From JBGTGG01 sp964398945 (GTDB taxonomy: Bacteria > Bacteroidota > Bacteroidia > Cytophagales > Cyclobacteriaceae): DNA of 64,000 bases. The position numbers and the translations under genes were made by a program. Positions 37,967 to 49,300 of the stretch are shown here, piece after piece (position 1 is the first letter of the stretch; every line of letters starts with the position of its first letter). The notes under the pieces are model-generated. The model ran no database searches, had not been told where the DNA came from, and saw only the letters and a program-made list of their open reading frames with translations. Where the stretch lies: NCBI GenBank assembly GCA_964398945.1, contig CAYNOT010000004.1:1-64000 (forward strand). Direction: 5' to 3'.

Positions 37967-38662
37967 ATGAAATGGTCCTTTATCTTCTTGCTTTTCCTGT
38001 CCACCTTTGCTATTGCGCAGAATGTTGATTACACTAAGATTGTTCTCCCTGATGGAACTTCAACCGATGATTTTGCCGAGAAGCTTGTGCAACTTGCCTG
38101 GAAAAACAATCCAGCAAATGAAATTGTAAAAAGGAATGTTTCCATTGCGCAGCTTGATGTGAAAAAGTCAGGTGTACAATGGCTTGATATTTTTTCTGCA
38201 CAGGGCAACTTAAATGAATTTAACCTCAACTCTGAGGCGGATGTAAATGACCGGTCGACTTTTTATCCCCGGTACAACTTTGGGGCACGGGTCACATTTG
38301 GTATGTTCTTTACCATCCCGTATGATGTAAAGCAAAATAAAGAGCGCGTTTTAATTAGTCAAGCTGAAGTCAACAGCCAAAAATTAGCGGTTCGTGTGGC
38401 CGTGTTAAAGGCTTATAACACATATATGATACGGGAAAGGATATACCAGTTATCAACCCAAGCCACATTGGATTCAGAAAACTCGTATCGGCTTTTGGAA
38501 CAACGATTTAAGAATGGTGAGTCATCATTTGAATCGTATAACAATAGTTTAATTAATTTTAACCGTGCATCTATTTTACGATTGGAAGCAGAACAAGATT
38601 ATTTAAATGCGAAGGTAGAGTTGGAAGCACTGATTGGCGTTAAACTTGAAGATGTGCGCTAG
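37967..38662 (+). CDS. Half-length TolC-like (OEP family) protein
   Basis: A 231-residue protein with a signal peptide (ends AIAQ, residue ~18). It contains one OEP-type unit: helix (DDFAEKLVQLAWKNNPANEI), strand region (FYPRYNFGARVTFGMFFTIP), and long helix (VNSQKLAVRVAVLKAYNTYM ... LEAEQDYLNAKVELEALIGV). Full TolC-type channels have two such units in about 400 or more residues; this has one. It may assemble from more subunits, or be a periplasmic adaptor-like piece. It is the last gene of the EPS operon, 6 bp after the polymerase gene, and is the only visible candidate for an outer-membrane component. The export role is an inference. Confidence 0.8.
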   Translation: MKWSFIFLLFLSTFAIAQNVDYTKIVLPDGTSTDDFAEKLVQLAWKNNPANEIVKRNVSIAQLDVKKSGVQWLDIFSAQGNLNEFNLNSEADVNDRSTFYPRYNFGARVTFGMFFTIPYDVKQNKERVLISQAEVNSQKLAVRVAVLKAYNTYMIRERIYQLSTQATLDSENSYRLLEQRFKNGESSFESYNNSLINFNRASILRLEAEQDYLNAKVELEALIGVKLEDVR

Positions 38663-38835
38663 CTGTTCGAAAAAGGGCTTTTAATAGTGGGGTCGCTGAA
38701 TGTCCTTCACAATAATCTCATCTACCAACTACTTCCGTGCTATATAAGTCGTATTTGTTTTTTCTGGCGTGAATGAATCAACTATGCAAAAGGGGGTTGC
38801 ATGGTGTTTTTCCATACCCTGAAAATCCAAACTGA

Positions 38836-40467
38836 TCACCTTGGATGCTTTGGAACATAAACTTCAATGGTGGCATTTGTAGGCCTTCTGGGTGCCAGGA
38901 ACTCATCTTTAAGTAGATAATATTCCTGGACTTTATCCCTAATCCCGTAAGGGTAAAAATTGTTTAGATTGGGGATGACTTCGAAGAGGATGACATCATA
39001 GTATTGATTCTCTATCTTCCGGGAAAACGCTTGGACCTCCTTATCAAAAATGCTAACGTTTAAGTGATACCATAAGGGTTGGCCTTTCTCCAATTCATAC
39101 CCAATCTCGTGCGCAAGCGGGGTAAGCTCAGTCATGTTGAGCACTTTTGGGTTTATCTTATCCTTTATTTCCGGGCTTTCCAATAACCGGTCCATGCCCT
39201 TTATCGTGGATTCCGGTAAGTACATTCCACGAAACGATTTTAATTTGGATTCTTTCCATTCCGACATATCAATGTTCAATGTGCTGCTATCCACCGGGAC
39301 CACAAAGGTGTTTTTCGAAATCACATTGTCTTTCACCATAGCTACTTCAGTTGGGAAAATCCGCGTGTAGATTCTTGTTATATACTTGTAATACACACCA
39401 GACCACCAGAAGAAGATTAACAGGACCCCAATTCCAAGGGGTAGTACTTTATTCAAGTTGATGGGCAATTGAAGATGCCAGAGGATAAAAGCAAATGCAA
39501 AACTATGAAAGTAGATGTTGTTGTCAGGTGGTGTATAGCTTGTTACTTGAACCAGCAATGCTTGTATAAGGATTCCAACAGTGAGGAGTGCGAATGTTGT
39601 TTCTTTTTTGTTCTTGGTATAGATTTTAAACTTTTCCCAGGTGTTTATTTTTATAAGTAGGATAACAAGGACAATGGCCAGGTAAAACTTCCCCCATAAC
39701 GAAGCCCCAAAAATTTCGTCAAGGAAATCGTGAACACTGATTCTGGAATAATGGGGTTCTTGCCCCATATTGAACCAATACCCAAAACCATGATCAAGAA
39801 AGGGAACGATGAAAACAGCGGCAAATACTAAATATGAAAGAATGAATACCGGAAGGATTTTCCAATTCTTGCTTATCACGCTGTGGTAACCAAGTATGGC
39901 CAGGGCAATCATTAATGCTAAGGCACCGCCATCTTGTTTTGTGAAAAAAGACACAAAGGTAAAAAATGCCCCCAAAATCAAGTAGGGCCACTTTGGATTG
40001 CCCAGGAGAAAGGTGAGTATAAAATACAAACCAATTAACTCGAAGACGAATACCGAATGATTATACCAGGGCCAGAAATTAAAAAATGAGAATGAAATGG
40101 TATACAGAATGATAATGAACAGTCGCTTTGCCCCGGTAATTTCGAAAATCTTAAGAATGCCACGAAAAGTAAATCCGGAAAGGATATTTATAAATACCTG
40201 GGCCTTAATCAACGTGATCAGATACGGGCCAAATACCTTAAAAAAAAGTGCAGGGATAATCCAATACGCGAAACCAAGGGGAAGGCCAAAATCCTTATAC
40301 GGGATTTGACCTAAATAAAGTCGATAGGCACCTTCCCAGGAAAGGAATATATTAACCCGGTATGGATAATTAATGAAGAGTGGAAAAAAAGCAAACCCTA
40401 AAATAATTATGGTTTCTAGTATCGAGAATTGTTTATTGGAAAGTTCAGGGTTTAATTTTGAGGACAT
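38836..40467 (-). CDS. Polytopic membrane protein, GT-C glycosyltransferase-like
   Basis: A 543-residue protein starting at ATG 40467 (MSSKLNPELSNK); the frame stays open 45 codons upstream, but that part is not membrane-like and is judged not translated. About ten hydrophobic helices fill residues 15-365. The first periplasmic loop reads WEGAYRLYLGQIPYKDFGLP. Acidic residues in this loop are where GT-C enzymes of the ArnT/PMT kind keep their catalytic Asp/Glu. A soluble C-terminal domain (~375-543) follows. A polyprenyl-phosphate-sugar dependent transferase is the best guess; I cannot name a family. It faces the TolC-like gene and lies between EPS genes. Confidence 0.7.
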   Translation of the reverse strand: MSSKLNPELSNKQFSILETIIILGFAFFPLFINYPYRVNIFLSWEGAYRLYLGQIPYKDFGLPLGFAYWIIPALFFKVFGPYLITLIKAQVFINILSGFTFRGILKIFEITGAKRLFIIILYTISFSFFNFWPWYNHSVFVFELIGLYFILTFLLGNPKWPYLILGAFFTFVSFFTKQDGGALALMIALAILGYHSVISKNWKILPVFILSYLVFAAVFIVPFLDHGFGYWFNMGQEPHYSRISVHDFLDEIFGASLWGKFYLAIVLVILLIKINTWEKFKIYTKNKKETTFALLTVGILIQALLVQVTSYTPPDNNIYFHSFAFAFILWHLQLPINLNKVLPLGIGVLLIFFWWSGVYYKYITRIYTRIFPTEVAMVKDNVISKNTFVVPVDSSTLNIDMSEWKESKLKSFRGMYLPESTIKGMDRLLESPEIKDKINPKVLNMTELTPLAHEIGYELEKGQPLWYHLNVSIFDKEVQAFSRKIENQYYDVILFEVIPNLNNFYPYGIRDKVQEYYLLKDEFLAPRRPTNATIEVYVPKHPR

Positions 40468-40652
40468 AGTGAAAGGGCTATTGAAACAAACTTGAAATCG
40501 AACCTGTGGTAGTAAGGTTACCGACCAAATTAGGGCTAAATTTACGGTTTTAAAAATTTGGGGATGAACTATTTTCCGTTGGCCAAGGCCCACAAAGGGC
40601 AAAAATTATTTTTACAATACACCTGTGTTTTTATAAATACTCCAGTTCCCGG

Positions 40653-41705
40653 CTATTTTTTTACGGCTACTGATTTGTGCCCAACGGAAGGGTAAAAGAA
40701 AAAAAGCAAATTGTAGCGTTTGCATAAACTGTAAAATACGATAGGAAGCATACAGGCTAATGTAGTACTAACTAGCGCAATAAACCCCCCGTTGGTCACA
40801 CCCATAAATTTCCATAATACAGTTCGGATTGGGGCACTTATGAGAACATGTATAAGGTAAATGTAAAGCGAATGATAGCCCGCCACATTAATGAAGAACA
40901 GGGATTTCTTGCCCGCCATGTGAAAAGAAACAACAAGCGTTAAAAAACTACCGATTATGGCAATGATTGCATAAACGAAAGGTTCAAGGCCTTCGTAGGA
41001 TAGATAAACATATTGACTGGCTATAAAGCAAACCAAAGCAATTGTGAAAACCCATCCCGATTTTATTGTTGATTCATTATTTGTGTTTAAAATAAATCCT
41101 GAAATTAAATCCCCAATGACTACATAAACGAAGTATTTAAGGATGTCTTCAATAACAGGAATATCAATGAACCGATTCAGGTAATAGAACACGATGCCAA
41201 TTGCCAATAGTATTATTTTGTTCCCCTTTGTGAATTGGTGCATATAGAGATAAACTATAGCCAAATTGAAAAGTGCATATATAAACCAGAATTGGTCTAT
41301 CGCACGCGGATTGATGAATACAGCTATGTAATCATGCCAGTCCCGGGCCGCGTTGGTATAATTCGAGAAGATTATTTGGAGGGTGATTTGGATGAAGGTC
41401 CAAACCACATAGGGGTATAGAAGGGTCTTAAGCTTCGTGTTTATAAAGGCTAAATTTGATCTTTTTTGTAGGCTTGCACGAATAAAAAAACCAGAGAGTA
41501 TAAAGAACAGGGGCATTCTGAAACTAAAGGTGATTTCCCCAATGGTCCTGTAAACCATTTCAATTGGAATTCCGCTGCGTTCAATCCCAATTACAATATG
41601 CCGGAAAACAACCATAATGATGGCCAACCCTTTGGCCATATCAATCCATGAAAGACGACTGTTTTTTAGTTCATTGGTATTGAATAAGAACGCTAATGTT
41701 GACAT
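40653..41705 (-). CDS. Acyltransferase 3 family membrane protein
   Basis: A 350-residue protein of about ten helices with the acyltransferase-3 opening RLSWIDMAKGLAIIMVVFRHIVIG (the catalytic-site R/H region) and the conserved FSFRMPLFFILSGFF motif. Members O-acylate extracellular sugars, usually with acetyl groups; the fucose 4-O-acetylase group has this IDMAKG form. Set among EPS genes it most likely decorates the polysaccharide. It lies 185 bp upstream of the GT-C-like gene on the same strand, with a 580-bp region separating it from the divergent methyltransferase gene. Confidence 0.92.
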   Translation of the reverse strand: MSTLAFLFNTNELKNSRLSWIDMAKGLAIIMVVFRHIVIGIERSGIPIEMVYRTIGEITFSFRMPLFFILSGFFIRASLQKRSNLAFINTKLKTLLYPYVVWTFIQITLQIIFSNYTNAARDWHDYIAVFINPRAIDQFWFIYALFNLAIVYLYMHQFTKGNKIILLAIGIVFYYLNRFIDIPVIEDILKYFVYVVIGDLISGFILNTNNESTIKSGWVFTIALVCFIASQYVYLSYEGLEPFVYAIIAIIGSFLTLVVSFHMAGKKSLFFINVAGYHSLYIYLIHVLISAPIRTVLWKFMGVTNGGFIALVSTTLACMLPIVFYSLCKRYNLLFFFYPSVGHKSVAVKK

Positions 41706-41962
41706 GAACTATTAAATGAGGATATCCATTACATCCTAAAGATAAGTGGATTTATCTTTGTGGAATAAAATATTTATGCGATAGTTTTTCAACCTTTAAA
41801 AATTTTAATGGTAGCCCGCAAAGATACCCAACAGCCAAAGATCACCCATGTCCAATAATGGTTTCACTAATGTAAAGGCATACTTTTTTATTACCCAGGT
41901 TGTGATATGCTTATTGCGCGGAAATGGCTTGTACCGGGTATTTCCGATGGGTAGGCCGCGCA

Positions 41963-42014
41963 AAAATACAGTAGGTGGCCCCCGACAACTGTCGGGGGCC
42001 ACCTACTGTATTTT
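41963..42014. repeat. Perfect 25-bp inverted repeat with 2-nt spacer
   Basis: The left arm (41963-41987) runs from AAAATACAGTAGG through CCCCCGACA. The right arm (41990-42014) is its exact reverse complement. The spacer is AC. The palindrome lies between divergent genes, 258 bp from one start and 271 bp from the other, where a terminator is not needed. It may be a REP-like or miniature mobile element; no flanking target duplication was noticed. Confidence 0.9.
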
Positions 42015-42217
42015 GATGTGCGACTGCCAACTGATTGTAGCATGCCAAATATGCAGCGCACATCACCTGTACAATATTTTAGCACAAAATCCAGGCCTAT
42101 AAAAAGGTATTCCTTAAATTTTAGCCAGGGGTATGATTGCGGACTATCAGAAAAATATTTTTGATGTTGAATCAAATAAACCTTGAATGTTATAGTATCG
42201 CAATAATTTTCATGGCA

Positions 42218-42248
42218 TTTCGTGTTCTTCAAAGATTATTTATATTTG
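42218..42248 (+). promoter_or_regulatory. Bacteroidota-type promoter for the methyltransferase gene
   Basis: The -7 element TATATTTG (42241-42248) fits TAnnTTTG in full. TTTC stands exactly 19 nt upstream (42218-42221), one mismatch from the -33 TTTG. Transcription would begin near 42255, leaving a leader of about 30 nt before the ATG at 42286. Consensus-based. Confidence 0.5.
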
Positions 42249-42285
42249 GAGACACTTCCTCCCTTATATTTTTTAACTGAAAAGT

Positions 42286-42975
42286 ATGGACACTCAAGAA
42301 ATAGAATCTAAGCAAGAAATAGAACCCAAGGTTGATTACGAAGCCGGGTACCATGATAAACGGCATCAAAACCACAAAAATGATGACTACTATAATGCCC
42401 GGTCAAAAATTGCTTTGAAAAAATTCTTCTCTGGTATCGATATCAACCAGAAAATCCTGGACTATGGCTGTGGACTGGGCCAGAATATATACAGTCTGCC
42501 GAATGCAGAAGGGTTTGATATTTCTGAACACGGGGTTTCTTTTTGTAAAAAGAAGGGGATCAAGGCAACATCAAACATCCATGAAATTCCTGATAACGGA
42601 TTTGACATAGTCTTTTCATCACATGTATTGGAACACCACCCCCATCCCAAGCAAATGATCGAGGAAATGCGGTCAAAATTAAAAAATGGGCAACGCCTGA
42701 TCCTTGTCATCCCACACGAGCGGCACGGCAAGGGGAAATTTGATTTGGACCTAAACCAGCATTTGTACAATTGGAATTTTCAAAACATCAACAACCTGCT
42801 CATCGTATGCGGTTTTGATATCCTTCAAAATAAATATTTGCGGGGCGCTGGGTATTTCAAGTTGCTCCCACTTGCAAAGTTTAATTTCGAACTCTACAGA
42901 TTGTGCACAAACCTGGCCTCAAGGGTTTTCGGAATAAAGGAAATGATGGTAATAGCAAAAAAGAATGACCATTAA
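42286..42975 (+). CDS. Class I SAM-dependent methyltransferase
   Basis: A 229-residue methyltransferase of the Methyltransf_11/23 kind. Motif I is ILDYGCGLGQN (about 57-67), the acidic end of beta-2 is in EGFDISEHGV, and the post-I region includes FDIVFSSHVLEHHPHPKQM. The N-terminal 40 residues are highly charged (ESKQEIEPK repeated). Enzymes with VLEH next to polysaccharide genes often methylate sugars or act on small molecules. It stands alone on the plus strand at the end of the EPS block with its own promoter candidate. The substrate is unknown. Confidence 0.9.
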   Translation: MDTQEIESKQEIEPKVDYEAGYHDKRHQNHKNDDYYNARSKIALKKFFSGIDINQKILDYGCGLGQNIYSLPNAEGFDISEHGVSFCKKKGIKATSNIHEIPDNGFDIVFSSHVLEHHPHPKQMIEEMRSKLKNGQRLILVIPHERHGKGKFDLDLNQHLYNWNFQNINNLLIVCGFDILQNKYLRGAGYFKLLPLAKFNFELYRLCTNLASRVFGIKEMMVIAKKNDH

Positions 42976-43385
42976 AGCAAAATAGGATGGATTGAAGGTT
43001 AACGTCTTTTACCCTCTCCAATTAAACCTGGCGATAAACCCCGGGTATTTTTTTGCACTGTCTACACCTACACCATGTTAAGAATGATGGTCCTAGCTAG
43101 CCGTGCATCCCGAGCTATCGGGACTTCCTTCCGGGAACATTTAAAAAATTTGCAGGGTTCGATATAAAGATCAGTTTTCTTGTAGGCTCCAATCACTCAA
43201 ATACTATCACTTTCTGTAATCCCTATACCACCAATGGCTTATTAAGGGACGACCAATTACCAGAAAGGCAAACGGGGGAGAGTGGTTGTCAGCCGTAGCC
43301 TATTGGGCCTGGCAAAAGAAAGCAAGCCGATCATTTTTTGATCGGCTTGCTTTCCATTGCTTTGGTATACTCCAGTTTTTTTTGA
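42976..43385. other. 410-bp intergenic region between convergent genes
   Basis: No gene is seen. It holds a small palindrome TCCCGA-GCTA-TCGGGA near 43108-43123, of a type widespread in Bacteroidota intergenic DNA, and a strong hairpin at 43318-43354 that belongs to the end of the giant minus-strand gene. Confidence 0.6.
43318..43354 (-). terminator. Hairpin terminator of the giant type A T9SS gene
   Basis: A perfect 16-bp stem, GAAAGCAAGCCGATCA (43318-43333) with its reverse complement (43339-43354), around a 5-nt loop of T. It begins 31 bp past the stop of the minus-strand gene ending at 43386. On that strand the stem is followed by TTTTGCC, a short T-run, as expected of an intrinsic terminator. 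The plus strand after the stem has no T-run. Confidence 0.85.
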
Positions 43386-46300
43386 TCAGTCCTTGATCAT
43401 CACTTTTTTGCGGACAATTACACCGTTTTGCTTAGCATCAATAAAGTAAAGTCCGGAGGGCAGATAATTGCCCGGGTTAATTTGAAATTGGGATGTCCCT
43501 GCATCGGGGATTAAAGTGGAATGATAAACCACCTTGCCCAAAATGTCAATTAGTTGCAACTCTATTTTATCACTGTTTTTCGATTGCACCATAATATTAA
43601 TGTCTTCCTGGTTAGTTGGATTGGGGAATACAGTTATTGAAAACCCGTTAACCTGATTGCCCTCCAATGCTGTAACCAGGTGCTCGAATGGAGAGGAGAA
43701 CGCAGCGCATCCACCATAACTAACCTGGGCAACATATAGCCCAGACGTTGTTGGAACGATATAATTTGATTGGGCACCTGCTATCGCAACACCATCTAAA
43801 TACCATTGCACATCCCCAAACCCGGTTACGTAGAGGGTATCTTTATCAAGGGATACCTCAGGGGTTTCCAATTGGTTGGGCGTTGCATAAACTGCGACTA
43901 TATCACCTTCACATCCCGTGGCGGAAACGGCTGAAACAAAATATGTTTTTTCTTCCCTCAGCGAGGATATTGTAAAGATGGGGTCCGTAACACCCGTGAA
44001 AGTCAAGTCACCACTATACCATCGGTAACTTCCCCCTTCCGGGGCACCTGTGGCATAGAGATCAACCGTCTCTGCAAAGCACGTAACCAACGGGGCTTCA
44101 CTGTAAACAACCGGCTTTTGATTGTAGACAAAAGTCACCGTTTTGTTTAATTGTTGCTCCTGGCATTGGCCCACCGCTGCTTTTACCGATAAGGTATTTT
44201 CACCTCCTGATAAATTACCAGCCGGGACAGTTAGAACAATTGCATCGCCATTTCCAGCAACAATATTTGACACAATGCCACCTTCAGTGTTAATTGCCGA
44301 GTAAAGTACACCAACCTGGGAACCGGAAATTTTTATTTCAACCGTTGATGTATTGGTGCCGCAAATATCTTCTGCAAGGACCGGGTTGTCAAGGTAAACC
44401 GGGTACCGCTCCAGCCCAACCTCAAAACGGGAATTGCCAGTAGAAGCAGGATCTGTTGTAATTTGGAATGAGTAGATCGTGCCTGCCAATACCTCCGTTA
44501 CCGAACCCGTAAAGTGGTCTGTCAATGTCAATGATTTAACATTGGAAAGCGCATCTGTGTTTTCAAAACTGATTGTGTAGTCCCCCGGCAAAGCATCCTG
44601 GATATTCAGTTTAATAACTTTTGAACAGAAACTTTCCGACATATTATTGATCGCCAGGGAAATATTGTCTTCTGAAAGTGAAGAAAAATTGTAGAAGCTA
44701 TTTTGTTGCTTTAAGGCATCTAATTCAGCATCAAATGAATCGGTACCATTGCCAGTTAAGACAATAAAAGCAGGATCTGTTTTTTCCCCCTGATTTACCC
44801 TGACTGTAAAGTATTCAGTACTTTGTGGTCCTTCCCGATACAAGATTGCCTGATCATCAACTTTGGCAGCCTCTGTGATAGTCAGGCTCGGTGAAGCATT
44901 GATCGCTTGAACCCAGAACGATTGCCCCGGGGCAATTTTTCCACCGGGCAATGAACCCGTTCCGGTATTTGCATCCCAATATTGAAAGCCACCGCCACCC
45001 GGCAAACTATTGTCACGCACGGAGATGGTACTTCCAAGCCCCGACCGGCTCCAATTGGTATTGTTCCAAACAATGGTGGATGCATACGGGTTGCCTAATA
45101 AATTCCATCCATCGTTTGCTCCTCCGCCTGTCCCTCCAGTCAATGTAAAAGGGATATTTCCCTGGTACGGATTTCCTGTATAGACGGCATTTTGTGGTGC
45201 GGTCCCATTTCTTAGGAATATTGAATATCCAACGCCCCTTTCCAGTTCAACCTGGTTGGAACTTCCGGGCGGTGGAAAAGGAATCCAGCCACCTTGTGTT
45301 TCATCATACCGGAACATCGATGGATTGGTAGTAAGGCCCGGCCCGGTGGAAGTCCCTGTAAATTCACCGGTTACCGGGGTATATGCTTGAATGTCCGCTA
45401 CTGTTATCCCTTCTACCGGAACAGAAAAATAACGATAGACCCTTCCAACAACTGGTATGTGCCGCTGTACATGGACATCACCAATAATGTTCCCGTTGGT
45501 TTCAATTCTCTGCAAGTTGGCAGTTTTCGAAGCAGATGAAAGTAGGGTGATATTCCCATCGGAATTTAATGTCCCCGCTTTTATTTTTAATCCGCTTGCA
45601 ATTTTTACTGCACTTCGTACAGTTGCATTTCCCGAACTGGAAAGATTGCTGGTAAATTCATCAATTGTATTATTGGTGGCATCAAAATATAAATTTGAAC
45701 CCTGGCTGGACATGGACCGCAGATCAAGTGCCCCACCTGTAAAACCCAGGGCACCTGTCTCATTGTTGGGGTTAATCGTTGAGTTCCATTTTGTGGTGAG
45801 TTTATTGGTGCCCAATGTAAATGTTGTTCCATTGGACAACAATAGCCCTCCGCCATTTACTGATCCAACCGAAAGCTCAACAGGTGATCCACCGGAGCTG
45901 ACCAGGGAAAGGTTGGCGGTTGTTGAAATTTTATAAAAACTCAATTCCCCACTGCCCACAGAAATAATTTTGGGTGAAGCCCCAATAAACTGGAGGTCCA
46001 GCGCATTATCGGCCGGTGTTACTGCAGGTGCCCCAGCGATCGTTACATTTCCACCAACTTTAAGGGTACTAACGTTGCCTGATATTCCTCTAAGGGAAGC
46101 ACCGGCTACAATCCCTAAATTTCCGTTCACCACCGTTTCACCGGCTTCAAATTGGATAGCACCTGCTAGGTTGATGTTTAAATTCCCATAGGCAGCTTTT
46201 TTGATCGAATTACTGTTGTTGTAGTTTACCGTAGCAGTAGGTGATATGGCAACAAGGTTAGGAACAACAGCATTGTTCATGTTGACTATGCCACTACCTT

Positions 46301-49300
46301 GTATTTCAACATTGCCGGTAAAATTATTATCGACCGTCAACGTAACGCCATCCGGGACAATCACTTTCGAAATTGCGCCACTTACATTCCATGCCCCCCC
46401 CAGGCTGGAGGTAGTGCGGTTGCTCACCACCAGGTACTGACCATTGTAGTTAAAGTTTGCGGGTGCATTTCCACTTCCGTTTCCGGAAGGATGGTCACCC
46501 CACGTATTGAGCGCATAGAGTGGCAACGGGGCGGCCTTTGAATAAAAAATGGTGGGCGTACTGGTAGTAACATTCAACACCGAAGAGGCTGCCGATTTAT
46601 TACCGGAAACATCATACGCGTATACTGTAAATGCATACGCGGTGTTGGGCTGCAATCCCGTGGCAAGATAATTCCGGTTAGCGGTCGAGTCTGCAATCAC
46701 ACCATTGATCCGGATTTCATAACCCGCCACACCAACATTGTCTGTGGAGGCCGTCCAATCAAATGAAACACTCGTATAGGTTTTGCTCAATAGTGCAACG
46801 CCTGATGGTACACTAGGGGCAACTGCATCCGAGGCAGTAGTCGCGGAAAATACAGAAGAGAAATTGGATGAGCTTACCGTACTGACTGTTTTTAGTTTAT
46901 AAAAGTAGGTGGTGTTTGGATTTAGGTTGATATCGGAATAGGCCATCGATGACACCCTTGAAACCATCTGATAGGTGCCGTTGGAAGACAGGCTTCGGTA
47001 CACTTCAAACTGGTGGCCACCGGGACCGCCATAGTTCCAGGACAGGTCAATTTGGGTCATGCCATTGGCCAATGCAGCCAGTGTGTTGGGGGCAGCCGGG
47101 GCTGTTGGTGGTACGTAATCGCCCGATTTTAACATGGAAGGGGGGATTTCAGCATAACTTGGCCAACCAGAACTGCCGGAATTCATTTTTGAACGCCATT
47201 CCACTAAAAGGCTTTCACCTTCCAATCGTTCAAAATAGATGCAGGTAATTTTGTATAGCCCGGCATTATAAAAAGTTCCATTGTTATTAGTGTTTGCTGT
47301 TGTCGCTCCGTTCAGTTTCTCCCCATCATTGTTTATAATCCTGTACTGTGTTAAATCATTTGGGTCGAAACCTGTTTCATTTGCGGGGCTAAGGTACAGC
47401 ATACTCCCATCGTCTGATGTAATCCTGAATTGGTAGTATCGTGATTGCGGCAATAAAATGTAGCCGTAGAATTTAAACCTGAAGAAATCATCTTGTATCC
47501 GGGGCGAGAGTGAGAATTTGTCCACTTTTCCGAAATACTCATACGTGTTCCAATCGACTTCTTCTCCCAGGCTGGTAAATCCCAGACTGCTAAAATTGCC
47601 TTCAGAGAGTTCGTAGTAAAGACCTTCCACATAGGTTGTACCGATTACCTGGTTGCTGGGCTGTGATTCGTTCATGGCATTATCAAATGCCGTTACCCTA
47701 ATGGGATAAACAGTGTTTATCGTAAGCCCTTGGATTGTGTATGAAGAACTTGTTCCCGGGATGTTGTCGATGGAATTCCCACCGTAATAAACTTTGTAAT
47801 TCTTAATTCCCGATACATCGATAGCTGGATCCCAACTCAGGGTGATAGTGGAAGGGGAGTTGCTGGTGACTGTTAAATTTTGGGGCGGTGTTGGGGGGGT
47901 ACCATCCCCCAGTGTGGCAATTACCAAGTTATCATGAAAGGTACTTCCTGGAATGTAAGGAGAATAGCCATTATCATTTACAGCTCGTATTTTATAGTGA
48001 TAGCTCGTATTAGGGAGAAGGACAGTGTCGATGAAAGAGACCACGTCTTCGTTAACCAGGCCAACAAAAGTAAAGTTTTCAGTGGCTGTTTTTCGCCAGA
48101 TTTCAAAGTTTTTCTCATTGGGTGTATTGTCGGTCCAGCTTAAAAAAATACTGGTCGGGGAAAGTGCATACCCCGTGAAATTGGCAGGGGGGACCATAGT
48201 TGTATTAGGTGTTGTATTGGGATTCATCCATAAATGAATCGGATCTGACGGTGGGCTGGGGCACCCGGCATCGTTGGTGGTTATTAATGTATAGGCCCCG
48301 GAAGATTGATTAAGATTAGGATTGCTATGGGTGCTCCCGTTTGGAAAGATGGTTTGCTGGTCGGTCCAACCGGTAAGTAAATTTCCGTTACGATACCACG
48401 AATAATGGGGTGCCACCGCATCAGTAGTAAGTTCCCGATGTTGGCGCCAGAGAATGGTTGACGGATCATAGGTGAACGCTGGGGTATGATTGGTGAACAT
48501 CGATCGAACAACAGGCTTTGGCTCTGCCAGATCGGTTACCGTTACCGGGTCTGACCAGCGGTTCCATTGTTCTTCTGTAGTAGGGTTGGCGGATTGCCGA
48601 CTGAAGCGCACCCGGTACGTGCCCGGTAGTGTGGCCGTATAGAGGTGGGTGGTTGCCCCGGGGATAATTTCCCCATCAAATTCCCACTGGTACGCGCGGA
48701 AGCCTTTGCCCACTCGGAGGTTCACCCCCTGGCCGGTTGTGGAGCAAATCACGGGATAGTTAAAATCCACGTGGATGTTGGCTTTGTTTTTTGTTAAAAA
48801 GAAAGTAAAGAAATCAGGCTCGGCATAGGCATTGTTCCAGGTACCGTGGCCGAGGTTAGGGTATAGTGTATAGCGTATATCCCCTCCAAGGGCCCGAAAA
48901 GGGGTAACGATTTGGTTTACTGTATGCTGGGGTGTTGGTTTCGTGTCTGTTCCACCCTGGAAAGTCCAGATCGATACGTCCAGGGCATTTTGTTTTTGTT
49001 GTGTTCCGAAAATGGACCCTGCATCGGTCCCTGACATGGGTGCGGCAGCAGAAAAAAGCCATGCGCCATTGTTGAGGTTAAAATACACCCCCCTTGCCCC
49101 ATCGGACAAACCGTGCTGGTAAATCCGGTTTTCATCGATATTAAACTCCCGGAGGATAAGGCGTATCAGGCGGACGGCATCTGTCCGGTCGGCAGTATTC
49201 CACCCGTTTAAGTTTTGCGGGGTGAGCACAAATCCCGGGAATGCCCTGTAATGCAAGGTAGGATCATCCGGCTTTTTGGATCCGGCAAGGTTTACAGCGT

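Larger units (their letters stand above)
41706..42285. other. 580-bp intergenic region between divergent genes
   Basis: No credible gene; the short open frames here run across a perfect palindrome and lack recognisable content. The region holds the long hairpin at 41963-42014 and a promoter candidate for the methyltransferase gene at 42218-42248. The rest is AT-rich and featureless to the eye. Confidence 0.6.

Noticed and set aside
40468..40602. 45-codon upstream extension of the GT-C-like gene
   Set aside because: The extension is not membrane-like and the normal polar start before the first helix is at ATG 40467.
41848..42102. Plus-strand frame of 84 codons in the 580-bp intergenic region
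   Set aside because: It reads straight through both arms of the perfect palindrome and matches no family.
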